A stretch of DNA of 64,000 bases from [Enterobacter] lignolyticus SCF1. GTDB lineage: Bacteria > Pseudomonadota > Gammaproteobacteria > Enterobacterales > Enterobacteriaceae. The translations under genes and the position numbers were made by a program. Position 1 is the first letter of the stretch; each line of letters opens with the position of its first letter. Below the pieces are notes generated by a model. The model ran no database searches and was not told the DNA's origin. It saw nothing but the letters and a program-made list of their open reading frames with translations. Where the stretch lies: positions 3,224,001 through 3,288,000 of the forward strand of contig NC_014618.1 in assembly GCF_000164865.1 (NCBI RefSeq), written 5' to 3'. Of this stretch, positions 36,341 to 44,456 are shown in pieces.

Positions 36341-37624
36341 ATGAACATATCATCGGTTTCCCGTCTGGCGCTGGCGCTCGCTTTTGGCGTGACACTGACC
36401 GCCTGCAGCTCTACCCCCGCGGATCAACGCCCGTCGACTCAGGCGGCGCCGGGAACAGCTTCCCGCCCAATCCTTTCTGCTGCTGAAGCGAAAAACTTCG
36501 TTCAGTCGCGCTATTTCACCACCATGGATGCCAATGCCGCGCCGTGGTCGCCTTCCGCTATCGCGACGCCTGCGAAACCCGACTTTGTGGTCGGCCCGGC
36601 GGGCGCTCAGGGCGTGACGCATACGACGATTCAGGCGGCGATTGATGCCGCTATCGCCCGCCACAGCGACCAGCGTCTTTATATCGCCATTCTGCCAGGC
36701 GACTACCCAGGCACCGTGTATATCCCTGCCGCGCCTGGCAGCCTGACGCTCTACGGCACCGGCGATAAGGCCGCTGATGTAAAAATCGGCCTGGCTATCG
36801 ATTCTGAAATCGATCCGAACAGCTGGCGTCGTCTGGTGAACCCGGGCGGTAAATATATGCCTGGCAAACCGGCGTGGTACATGTTTGACAGCTGCCAGAG
36901 CAAACGCAGCGCCACCGTCGGCGTCATGTGCTCAGCCGTCGTCTGGTCGCAGAACAACGGCCTGCAGCTGCAGAATCTGACCATTGAGAACAACCTCGGC
37001 GACAGCGTTGACGCCGGTAACCACCAGGCGGTAGCGCTGCGCAGCGACGGCGACCAGGTGCAGATCAACAACGTCAATATTCTCGGTCGTCAGAACACCT
37101 TCTTCGTCACCAACAGCGGCGTACAGAACCGTCTGCAAAACGATCGCATCACCCGCACGCTGGTCACCAACAGCTACCTTGAAGGGGATGTGGATATCGT
37201 TTCCGGCCGCGGCGCGGTAGTGTTCGATAACACTGACTTCCGCGTGGTGAATTCGCGTACCCAGAAAGAAGGCTACGTGTTCGCGCCAGCCACCCCGTCC
37301 AACCTGACCTTCGGTTTCCTGGCCACTAACAGCCGCTTTAACGCCGCAGGCGACGGCGTCGCTCAGCTTGGCCGTTCTCTGGATGTGGACAGCAGCACCA
37401 ACGGCCAGGTGGTTATTCGCGACAGCGTGATTAACGAGGGCTTCAACATGGCAAAACCGTGGGCCAACGCGGCAATCTCCGGGCGTCCGTTTAGCGGCAA
37501 CACCGGCGCGAAAGACGACAAAGGCGAGATCCAGCGCAACCTCAACGACACGAACTTCAACCGCATGTGGGAATACAACAACCGCGGTACAGGAAGCTAC
37601 GTGGCGGCTGAGCCGAAGCAGTAA
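36341..37624 (+). CDS. ybhC: outer membrane lipoprotein YbhC, pectinesterase fold
   Basis: A 427-residue lipoprotein with signal and lipobox LTAC (Cys near residue 22), then a right-handed beta-helix of the pectin methylesterase family (TTIQAAIDAAIARHSDQRLYIAILPGDYPG; NTFFVTN; VDIVSGRGAVVFDN). Same length as E. coli YbhC, which was annotated as pectinesterase but has been reported to hydrolyse acyl-CoA rather than pectin. A single gene followed by a hairpin. Confidence 0.93.
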   Translation: MNISSVSRLALALAFGVTLTACSSTPADQRPSTQAAPGTASRPILSAAEAKNFVQSRYFTTMDANAAPWSPSAIATPAKPDFVVGPAGAQGVTHTTIQAAIDAAIARHSDQRLYIAILPGDYPGTVYIPAAPGSLTLYGTGDKAADVKIGLAIDSEIDPNSWRRLVNPGGKYMPGKPAWYMFDSCQSKRSATVGVMCSAVVWSQNNGLQLQNLTIENNLGDSVDAGNHQAVALRSDGDQVQINNVNILGRQNTFFVTNSGVQNRLQNDRITRTLVTNSYLEGDVDIVSGRGAVVFDNTDFRVVNSRTQKEGYVFAPATPSNLTFGFLATNSRFNAAGDGVAQLGRSLDVDSSTNGQVVIRDSVINEGFNMAKPWANAAISGRPFSGNTGAKDDKGEIQRNLNDTNFNRMWEYNNRGTGSYVAAEPKQ

Positions 37625-37684
37625 GATGCCCCCAGGCAGCCCTGCTGCCGGGTTAGCTTCTGCGCCAAAATACTCAGTACATCT

Positions 37685-37711
37685 AAATATCAGCGCCAGG
37701 CGCTGATATTT
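37685..37711 (+). terminator. hairpin downstream of ybhC, probable terminator
   Basis: AAATATCAGCGCC, A, GGCGCTGATATTT is a perfect inverted repeat followed by AT-rich sequence (TAATATATCC), 60 bases after the ybhC stop. Confidence 0.6.
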
Positions 37712-37789
37712 AATATATCCTCTGAACATTTTCTACATAATAAAAAATTTCCTTTCCGGTTATCGAAAACACAAAGACAATATAATCAT

Positions 37790-37814
37790 CAGGTTCAGAA
37801 ACCTGGACCAGGTT
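37790..37814. promoter_or_regulatory. cluster of three AGGTT/AACCT half-sites upstream of the cytolysin
   Basis: AGGTT (37791-37795), AACCT (37800-37804) and AGGTT (37810-37814) alternate in orientation. They form two overlapping dyads: CAGGTT-CAGA-AACCTG and ACCTGG-A-CCAGGT. The cluster is about 165 bases before the start codon. The regularity suggests an operator; the regulator is unknown. Confidence 0.45.
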
Positions 37815-37979
37815 AATCGATCGTTACCATCAACAATTATATTTGATGTTTCTCTATACAGCATGTATTCCTTGATCACTGCGGTAATACTTTATTACTA
37901 GTCAGCGCACCTGTCTGTTGATGAATATTCTGTGCCATTGCAGATAACCTGAAATCAATCAGTAAAAGGAAACCTGAAA

Positions 37980-39389
37980 ATGAGTGATATAGATCAGAAA
38001 ATTGCCGAATTAAAATATAACCCGGCTGAAGTTCTGGCCTTCAAAGGTGAAAAAATTGAAAGCTTTAAAAAAGCAGAAGGTAAAAACAATGATGGAAAAT
38101 ACATTGTTATCACCCGAGAAAAAATCAATATTTCCAGTCAAAATGTTGACATTGGCATTGTCGATGCAATGACCGACCTTACCTATCCAGGGGCGGTGGT
38201 GTTAGCAGATACCGATTTGGTTGAAAATCGACCATCGCTTATCTCTGCAAAACGAAGCGCGGTTGATTTTGTTATTGATCTCCCCGGAATGGAGCAGGAT
38301 GCCATTTTCAATATTGCCGATCCCAAATATGGAAACATTCGCTCTGCTATTGATGAAAAGTTCAATATGTGGGCCCGAACTTACGCAGACACGCACTCCA
38401 TTGTGGCGCGCTCATTTTATAATGAGAGTATGATTGCCAGCGAAATGCAGATGCTGGTTAAGTTCGGCTTTGGCATTAAGCAGGCGGAAAAAGAGCTGAG
38501 CATTGATTTTAGCGCGGTCCGCGAGCGCAAGAGCTCGGTATTTATCGCCTCGTTCCGGCAAATTTTCTACACCGTGTCAATGTCTGGCCTGCCAGCAAAA
38601 CCTTCTGAGCTTTTCGCCGACGACGTCAACTGGGATGCCCTTGAACGCCAGGGAGCGGGCAACAGCGCGCCGCCCGCGCTGGTTTACAAAGTCGCCTATG
38701 GCCGCAATATTTTTGTGAAACTTGAAACTAACCACAGCAGCAACGAGGTGGAATCGGCATTTAAAGCCGTCATGAAAGATGTTAACGCCAGCGCTAACGC
38801 CAAATATAAGGATATTCTTGATAACACCACGTTTACGGCCGTGGTATTAGGCGGCGGCGTTAATGGGCAAAACGAAATTATCTCATCAAAGGATATTTCT
38901 AAAATCAACCAGGTTATTGCCAAATACTCGATGTGCAATACGTCAAACCCTGGCTATCCGGTATCGTATTCCACGGTATTTTTAAAAGACAACAAAGTTG
39001 CGGTCGTTAACAGCAGCACCGACTATATTCAGACCACCTATACGGAATATCAAAACGCCGATATTACGCTAAAACATACCGGCGGATACGTGGCGCAATT
39101 CCGGGTGGAGTGGGATGATGTAAATTATGATGACAATGGCAATAAAACCGTCCAGCGCTGCGGATGGGATGGTAATTCAAAAGACAGAACCGCCCCCTTC
39201 TCTACGAATATATCACTACAAGGCAACGCTGAAAATGTTTGCGTGTTCGCCAAAGAGTGTACCGGGCTTGCCTGGGAATGGTGGCGCACGGTATTTGATA
39301 AGAAAAACATCCCGCTGGTACGTAGCCGCACCTTTGAAATTTACGGCACCACGCTCAACCAAAAATATAAAATCACTCCCGACGCCTGA
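37980..39389 (+). CDS. cholesterol-dependent cytolysin (thiol-activated cytolysin family) without signal peptide
   Basis: A 469-residue pore-forming toxin that binds cholesterol membranes, oligomerises and opens large beta-barrel pores. The undecapeptide ECTGLAWEWWR is residues 426-436 and the Thr-Leu recognition pair (GTTLNQK) residues 458-459, the 32-residue spacing of perfringolysin O. Earlier family blocks are NRPSLISAKR, VAYGRNIFVKLET, FTAVVLGGG and VNSSTDYIQTT. Length equals a mature cytolysin core; the start MSDIDQKIAELKYN has no signal peptide. Besides Cys427 there are Cys319, 394 and 421, whereas most relatives have one. Codon GC is low (27% at 38041-38100, against 57% at 37501-37560 in ybhC), suggesting transfer. 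Probably the enterolysin reported from [Enterobacter] lignolyticus; host role and release route are unknown. Confidence 0.96.
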   Translation: MSDIDQKIAELKYNPAEVLAFKGEKIESFKKAEGKNNDGKYIVITREKINISSQNVDIGIVDAMTDLTYPGAVVLADTDLVENRPSLISAKRSAVDFVIDLPGMEQDAIFNIADPKYGNIRSAIDEKFNMWARTYADTHSIVARSFYNESMIASEMQMLVKFGFGIKQAEKELSIDFSAVRERKSSVFIASFRQIFYTVSMSGLPAKPSELFADDVNWDALERQGAGNSAPPALVYKVAYGRNIFVKLETNHSSNEVESAFKAVMKDVNASANAKYKDILDNTTFTAVVLGGGVNGQNEIISSKDISKINQVIAKYSMCNTSNPGYPVSYSTVFLKDNKVAVVNSSTDYIQTTYTEYQNADITLKHTGGYVAQFRVEWDDVNYDDNGNKTVQRCGWDGNSKDRTAPFSTNISLQGNAENVCVFAKECTGLAWEWWRTVFDKKNIPLVRSRTFEIYGTTLNQKYKITPDA

Positions 39390-39459
39390 TTAAGGCTATA
39401 CACAGCAGCCCTTTTATCTTCACTAAATAATCATCTGTTATCCAATAATGGAGAACACT

Positions 39460-39687
39460 ATGGCTTTATATATGACCCAAAAAATGAGTTCCGGTCTCCA
39501 TGCGGCCATTACCTATTACCGCAAGCAGCAAAATGAGCATCCCAGCCACGCAGAGAGCGGCGCCTTTACCAGCGCTGCCGTTAGCCACTACGCCACGACT
39601 AATAACATTGATGAGAGTGATGTTGAGTCCGGTAAGTACCAAAAATGTCAGGGGGTCCCGAATGGCGGCTTAACGCAGGCCATCTGA
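39460..39687 (+). CDS. small hypothetical protein downstream of the cytolysin
   Basis: A 75-residue protein starting MALYMTQKMSSGLHAAITYY, unrecognised. The start at ATG 39460 is preferred because GGAG lies at 39450-39453; an in-frame ATG at 39448 has no ribosome site. It is hydrophilic, without signal peptide or membrane segment. The first third could be an amphipathic helix and the rest is rich in Ser, His, Glu and Asn, with one Cys (KCQG). It begins 70 bases after the cytolysin stop on the same strand with no terminator between, and both precede one hairpin, so co-transcription is likely. A role in toxin control, protection or release is possible but unsupported. Confidence 0.7.
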   Translation: MALYMTQKMSSGLHAAITYYRKQQNEHPSHAESGAFTSAAVSHYATTNNIDESDVESGKYQKCQGVPNGGLTQAI

Positions 39688-39708
39688 TGACGGTCGCCAC
39701 AAACAACG

Positions 39709-39731
39709 CCGCCGCAGCCCGGCTGCGGCGG
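39709..39731. terminator. GC-rich hairpin between the small gene and pgl
   Basis: CCGCCGCAGCC, C, GGCTGCGGCGG is a perfect 11-bp stem between converging genes. No long T-run follows on either side, so termination strength is uncertain. Confidence 0.6.
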
Positions 39732-39739
39732 TGTTGGGA

Positions 39740-40735
39740 TTAATGGGCGTTAACCACCACCCACATTGGGCCCTGGCCCACGGCATAACGCCCCTTCTCT
39801 TTTAACAGCCCCTGCTCGCCGTGAATTTCATAGACCGCAATGTGATGCGATTTCTGACCGGCGGCAATCAGGTACTTCCCGCTGTGATCGACGTTGAACC
39901 CGCGCGGCTGCGTCTCGGTCGGCTGGAAGCCTTCGACGTCCAGCACGCTGCCATCTTCGGAGACGCTGAAAACGGTAATCAGGCTGGAGGTACGGTCGCA
40001 GGCATACAGATGACGCCCGTCCGGGGTGATATGAATGTCCGCCGCCCAGCGTACGCCGGTGAAGTCTTCCGGCATCATATCCAGCGTCTGCACGCAGTCG
40101 ATTTCGCCGTGCGGATCGCGCAGCTCCCAGACGTCTACCGAGCTGTTCAGCTCATTGACGCAGTAGGCGTACTGCTGATTCGGATGGAAGACCATATGAC
40201 GCGGACCGGCGCCGTCAACGGTAGTGACTTCCGCCGGGGTCTGCGCCACCAGCTTGCCGTCGTCGCTCAGGGTAAACAGGCAGATACGATCCTGCTTCAG
40301 CGCCGGTACCCACAGGGTGCGGTTATCCGGGGTGATATTCGCCGAGTGGCAGCCTTCCAGCCCTTCCACGACGTCCGCCAGCCCTACCGGCAGGCCGTCT
40401 TCAAGGCGCGTGACGCTGACGCAGCCTGAGTTGTAGGAGCCGCTGAACAGGAAGTCGCCTTTATGGTCGGTCGAAATATGGGTCGGGCTGCCCGGCAGCG
40501 CCGATTCGCCGGCGAAGGTCAGCGCGCCGTTATCCGGAGCGATACGGTAAGCGATAACGCGAAACTCAGGGCGCACGCCCACGTAAAGGTAGCGCTTGTC
40601 AGGGCTGATAACCATCGGCTGCACCTGTCCGGCGACATCAACCACCTGCACCAGCGTCAGGCTGCCGTCATTTTTCAGGCTCCAGACGTGGATCTGCTGG
40701 CTTTCCGGGCTGGCGGTATAAACGGTTTGTTTCAT
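39740..40735 (-). CDS. pgl: 6-phosphogluconolactonase Pgl (YbhE type)
   Basis: A 331-residue seven-bladed beta-propeller lactonase of the oxidative pentose phosphate pathway, the same length as E. coli Pgl. Conserved segments are VQPMVISPDKRYLYVGVRPEF, GPRHMVFHPN and AADIHITPDGRHLYACDR. The start is ATG 40733-40735 (MKQTVYTASPESQQIHVW); upstream in-frame codons run into the divergent promoter region and lack a ribosome site. It converges on the small cytolysin-linked gene and diverges from ybhA. Confidence 0.95.
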   Translation of the reverse strand: MKQTVYTASPESQQIHVWSLKNDGSLTLVQVVDVAGQVQPMVISPDKRYLYVGVRPEFRVIAYRIAPDNGALTFAGESALPGSPTHISTDHKGDFLFSGSYNSGCVSVTRLEDGLPVGLADVVEGLEGCHSANITPDNRTLWVPALKQDRICLFTLSDDGKLVAQTPAEVTTVDGAGPRHMVFHPNQQYAYCVNELNSSVDVWELRDPHGEIDCVQTLDMMPEDFTGVRWAADIHITPDGRHLYACDRTSSLITVFSVSEDGSVLDVEGFQPTETQPRGFNVDHSGKYLIAAGQKSHHIAVYEIHGEQGLLKEKGRYAVGQGPMWVVVNAH

Positions 40736-40880
40736 GAAAACTCCTTTCCTTACGACGGCGCGTGGAGACAAAATACCAAGGTAGACGGTTTTAGAGGTTA
40801 GTGCTGAAAAATTTGCCCTGCGACCATAGCGGTGTACCATCTTCAGCAGCAAAACGTTCAACATTAACCTGGATTACACT

Positions 40881-41699
40881 ATGACATCTCGCGTGATTGC
40901 CCTTGATTTAGACGGTACGCTGCTGACGCCCACGAAGACTATCCTTCCCGAATCGCTGGAGGCACTTAAACGTGCAAAGGCGGCGGGCTATCAGCTCCTC
41001 ATCGTGACCGGTCGGCATCACGTTGCCATCCATCCTTTTTATCAGGCACTGGCGCTGGATACACCTGCAATTTGCTGTAATGGCACTTACTTGTATGATT
41101 ATCATGCAAAAAAAGTGCTGGAAGCGGATCCTATGCCGGTCGACAAAGCCGAGAGTCTGGTCGGCATGCTGAACGCGCACGACATTCACGGCCTGATGTA
41201 CGTTGACGATACGATGATGTACGAGCGCCCGACCGGCCACGTGATACGCACCAGCAGCTGGGCGCAAAGCCTGCCGCAGGAGCAGCGCCCGTCGTTTACC
41301 CAGGTCGCCTCGCTGGCGCAGGCCGCCCGGCAGGTGCAAGCCGTCTGGAAATTCGCGCTGACCGACGAAGATACGCGCAAATTGCGCACCTTTGCCGACC
41401 AGGCCGCGCAGACGCTGGATCTGGAGTGCGAATGGTCGTGGCACGATCAGGTAGATATTGCCCGCAAAGGCAACAGCAAAGGCAAGCGCCTGGCGAAATG
41501 GGTCGAGGCGCAGGGCATATCAATGCAGGACGTGATTGCCTTCGGCGACAACTTCAATGACATCAGCATGCTGGAAGCCGTCGGCACCGGCGTGGCGATG
41601 GGCAACGCCGATGAGGCGGTAAAAGCCCGGGCGGATATCGTTATCGGCGACAACACCACCACCAGCATCGCCGATTTTATTACCACCCGCCTGCTGTGA
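40881..41699 (+). CDS. ybhA: HAD-superfamily phosphatase YbhA
   Basis: A 272-residue Cof-type (HAD IIB) phosphatase, same length as E. coli YbhA. Motif I is ALDLDGTLLTP, motif II IVTGRH, Lys in ARKGNSKGKRL, and motif IV IAFGDNFNDISML. E. coli YbhA dephosphorylates pyridoxal 5'-phosphate and some sugar phosphates in vitro. Its stop directly abuts the convergent modC stop. Confidence 0.94.
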   Translation: MTSRVIALDLDGTLLTPTKTILPESLEALKRAKAAGYQLLIVTGRHHVAIHPFYQALALDTPAICCNGTYLYDYHAKKVLEADPMPVDKAESLVGMLNAHDIHGLMYVDDTMMYERPTGHVIRTSSWAQSLPQEQRPSFTQVASLAQAARQVQAVWKFALTDEDTRKLRTFADQAAQTLDLECEWSWHDQVDIARKGNSKGKRLAKWVEAQGISMQDVIAFGDNFNDISMLEAVGTGVAMGNADEAVKARADIVIGDNTTTSIADFITTRLL

Positions 41700-42758
41700 T
41701 CAGGCGGTAATCGACACGCTTTTTACCTGCGCGTACAGCCACAGGCCTGGTTTGATAGCCAGGTCGTCGCGCGCCCACGGGCTGATGCGCGCCCACAGCG
41801 TACGGCCGCCGACCTCCAGCTGCACTTCCACCTGGCCGTTATCGTCATAGCACTGGGCGACCTTCACCCGCAGCACGTTGCGGATGCTGGTCTGCACCGG
41901 CGGCTGCAGCACCAGCGAGACATCAGAGGCCTGAATACGCACCCGCACCGGCGACTGCGCCGGTTTATCCAGCTTGTTTACCCAGAGATGCTGATCGCCC
42001 AGCGCCAGCGCCGTCATCGCGTAGTGCGGATGATGCTCAAGCACGGTGACTTTCAGAATGCTGCTCTGCTGATCCTGCGGCAGCCACGGGTGCATCACGC
42101 TGCTGCCCCACACCTCTTCCAGCGGGCCAAACGCCTTCACGTTCCCCGCCTCAAGCACCAGCACGTTATCGGCCAGGTGCAAAATTTCATCCAGCGCGTG
42201 GCTGACGTACAGCATTGGAATATTAATCTCGCGGGCCAGCCGCTGCAGGTAGGGCAGCAGTTCGCGCTTACGCGGAATATCCAGCGACGCCAGCGGCTCA
42301 TCCAGCAGCAGCAGCTCCGGTGCGGTCAGCAGCGCGCGGCCGATCGCCACCCGCTGTTTTTCGCCCCCCGACAGGCTGCCCGGCAACCTGTCGAGCAGCG
42401 GCTCAATGCCGAGCAGCGCTACCAGCTTATCAAACTGGCCCGCCATGCTTTTGGCCATCCCGTAGCGCAGGTTGCCGCGCACCCTGTAGTGCGGAAACAG
42501 GCGCGCATCCTGAAACACATAGCCGACACGACGCTTATCCGGCGATAAAAACAGCCCGCTGTCGGTGTCGCTCAGCGTACGGCCATTGAGCGCGATTCGC
42601 CCCTGCTGGGGCCTGGTCAGGCCGCTGATGGCGTTGATAAGCGAGGTTTTACCGGCGCCGGAGACGCCGAAAACGGCGGTAATTCCGGTCGCGGGCAGCG
42701 CTTCGTTGATGGTCAGGCAGTGGTTGCCCAGGGTCTGGCGAAAATTGAGCTCAAGCAT
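41700..42758 (-). CDS. modC: molybdate ABC transporter ATP-binding protein ModC
   Basis: A 352-residue ATPase with Walker A GVSGAGKTS, signature LSGGEKQRVAIGRALL and Walker B LLLLDEPLASLD. The C-terminal Mop domain (VRIQASDVSLVLQPP...) binds oxyanion. It is the third gene of modABC, 3 bases after modB, and energises molybdate uptake for the Moco pathway also present here. Confidence 0.96.
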   Translation of the reverse strand: MLELNFRQTLGNHCLTINEALPATGITAVFGVSGAGKTSLINAISGLTRPQQGRIALNGRTLSDTDSGLFLSPDKRRVGYVFQDARLFPHYRVRGNLRYGMAKSMAGQFDKLVALLGIEPLLDRLPGSLSGGEKQRVAIGRALLTAPELLLLDEPLASLDIPRKRELLPYLQRLAREINIPMLYVSHALDEILHLADNVLVLEAGNVKAFGPLEEVWGSSVMHPWLPQDQQSSILKVTVLEHHPHYAMTALALGDQHLWVNKLDKPAQSPVRVRIQASDVSLVLQPPVQTSIRNVLRVKVAQCYDDNGQVEVQLEVGGRTLWARISPWARDDLAIKPGLWLYAQVKSVSITA

Positions 42759-42761
42759 CCG

Positions 42762-43451
42762 TTACTTCCCCGTCCGTTCACGGCTAAGACGCGCCAGCCA
42801 TTCGGAGACCAGCAGCGATATCAGCGCCAGCACGATGGAGATCGCGCACAGCCGCGCCGCTGCGCCTTCGCCGCCAGGGGTTTGAATCAACGTGTACATT
42901 GCGGAAGGAATGGTGCGCGTTTCGCCGGGAATGTTGGAGACAAAGGTGATCGTCGCGCCGAATTCGCCCAGGGAGCGGGCGAAGGCCAGCACCGTGCCGA
43001 CGATGATCCCGGGCAGCATCAGCGGCAGCGTGATGGTTATGAATACGCGCCAGCGCCCGGCGCCCAGCGTACGGGCCGCCTGTTCAAGCCTGACGTCCAC
43101 CCCCTCCAGCGCCAGGCGTATGGCCCGCACCATCAGCGGAAACGACATCACCGCAGCGGCAAGCACCGCGCCGCGCCAGCTAAAGGAGAAGCTGATGCCG
43201 AACCAGTCGTACAGCCACGCCCCGATAAACCCGCGCCGCCCCATCGCTATCAGCAATAAATAGCCGACCACCACCGGCGGCAGCACGAGAGGGAGATGAA
43301 TCAGACTATCCAGCAGGGCTTTGCCTGGAAAATGACGCCGTACCAGCAGCCAGGCAAAGAAGATCCCAAAAGGCAAACTGCAGATAACCGCCAGGGATGA
43401 GACTTTCAGGCTCAGCATTACCGCCTGCCATTCGGGATCCGTCAATATCAT
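42762..43451 (-). CDS. modB: molybdate ABC transporter permease ModB
   Basis: A 229-residue inner-membrane permease with five or six helices and the EAA-type coupling loop LEQAARTLGAGRWRVFITITLPLM. It shares 1 base with modA (TAATG junction), so translation is coupled. Length equals E. coli ModB. Confidence 0.96.
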   Translation of the reverse strand: MILTDPEWQAVMLSLKVSSLAVICSLPFGIFFAWLLVRRHFPGKALLDSLIHLPLVLPPVVVGYLLLIAMGRRGFIGAWLYDWFGISFSFSWRGAVLAAAVMSFPLMVRAIRLALEGVDVRLEQAARTLGAGRWRVFITITLPLMLPGIIVGTVLAFARSLGEFGATITFVSNIPGETRTIPSAMYTLIQTPGGEGAAARLCAISIVLALISLLVSEWLARLSRERTGK

Positions 43452-44224
43452 TAGTGCGTAGTAAATCCGTAACGTTTAAAGATAGCCGACGCCTGCGGCC
43501 CTTTCAGGTAATCGTAAAACGCCGTAACGGTAGCATTTTTATGACCATCGACGATAGCTACCGGATACTCCACTTTTTTGTGAGAGTCTTCAGGGAAGGT
43601 ACCGACGACCTTCACGCCTTTGCTGGCGACCGCATCAGAACCATAGACGATGCCCAGCGGCGCTTCGCTGCGCTCCACCAGCGCCAGGGCGCCGCGGACG
43701 TCTTCAGCCGGCGCCAGCTTCGGCGACAGCGTTTCCCATGCACCCAGCTTCTGCAGCGCCTCTTTCGCATAAATGCCCGCCGGTACGTGGTCCGGGTCGC
43801 CCACCGCCAGACGGCCGCCGTTCAGCAGCGTAACCCAGTCGGTTTTGGCGCTAATGGCGACTTCGCCCTGTTTGCTGGCCGTTGGCGCGACCACCACCAG
43901 GCTGTTGCCAAGCAGCGTCTCGCGGCTTGCCGTATCAATGGCCTTTTTCTCTACCGCGTAGTCCATCCACTTCTGGTCGGCGGAAATAAAGAGATCGGCA
44001 GGCGCACCCGCCTCAATCTGGCGCGCGAGGGTCGACGATGAGGCAAACGACGAAACCACGTCGACGTTTTTCTCTTTTTTATACTCTTTGGCGATGTCCT
44101 GCAGCGCGTTGGTCAGCGACGCGGCGGCGAAGACGGTTATCTTGCCTTCATCAGCAAATGCGTGACCGGCAACGGAAAACGATAAAGCAGCCCCGGCGAA
44201 AAGGCGTAACCACGAACGTTCCAT
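43451..44224 (-). CDS. modA: periplasmic molybdate-binding protein ModA
   Basis: A 257-residue binding protein with a signal peptide (about 24 residues, ending GHAFA). Oxyanion-binding positions fall in FAAASLTNALQDIA and SFASSSTLARQIEAGAPADLFISADQKWMD, as in E. coli ModA. First gene of modABC; a perfect ModE dyad lies 20-46 bases before its start. Confidence 0.96.
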   Translation of the reverse strand: MERSWLRLFAGAALSFSVAGHAFADEGKITVFAAASLTNALQDIAKEYKKEKNVDVVSSFASSSTLARQIEAGAPADLFISADQKWMDYAVEKKAIDTASRETLLGNSLVVVAPTASKQGEVAISAKTDWVTLLNGGRLAVGDPDHVPAGIYAKEALQKLGAWETLSPKLAPAEDVRGALALVERSEAPLGIVYGSDAVASKGVKVVGTFPEDSHKKVEYPVAIVDGHKNATVTAFYDYLKGPQASAIFKRYGFTTH

Positions 44225-44240
44225 CTGTAGCTCCTGTGAG

Positions 44241-44270
44241 TGTCGTTATATAGACCCAAATATAACGACA
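44241..44270 (-). promoter_or_regulatory. ModE operator upstream of modABC
   Basis: TGTCGTTATAT (44241-44251) and ATATAACGACA (44260-44270) are a perfect 11-bp inverted repeat with an 8-base spacer, a strong match to the ModE consensus. Molybdate-bound ModE should repress modABC here. Confidence 0.9.
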
Positions 44271-44391
44271 ACCGTAGGGTTTTCCCAGCGCTAATTATTA
44301 CCCTTTATTGAGTAATCAAAGACCTGTCACAACAGGTATCGGCACGAATGCCGGATTGCTTTAGCGCCCTGCGAAGGTTAATGCGGCGCAT

Positions 44392-44418
44392 TTAAGTTTC
44401 ATGTTTTTACGCCGATAT
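44392..44418 (+). promoter_or_regulatory. sigma-28 (FliA) type promoter of the chemoreceptor gene
   Basis: TTAAGTTT, 11 bases, GCCGATAT matches 14 of 16 positions of the flagellar consensus TAAAGTTT-N11-GCCGATAA, 39 bases before the chemoreceptor ATG. Confidence 0.8.
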
Positions 44419-44456
44419 TCATTAGCGCCCCCCTTTAACCCAATGGACGACCCGTT

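Larger units (their letters stand above)
37625..37979. other. AT-rich region upstream of the cytolysin
   Basis: It contains no gene. It holds a perfect 13-bp inverted repeat with a 1-base centre (AAATATCAGCGCC 37685-37697 / 37699-37711), probably the ybhC terminator. Next is a cluster of three alternating half-sites (37790-37814), then about 165 bases of AT-rich leader with an AAGGA ribosome site (37966-37970) before the cytolysin ATG. No consensus promoter stands out. Confidence 0.6.
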
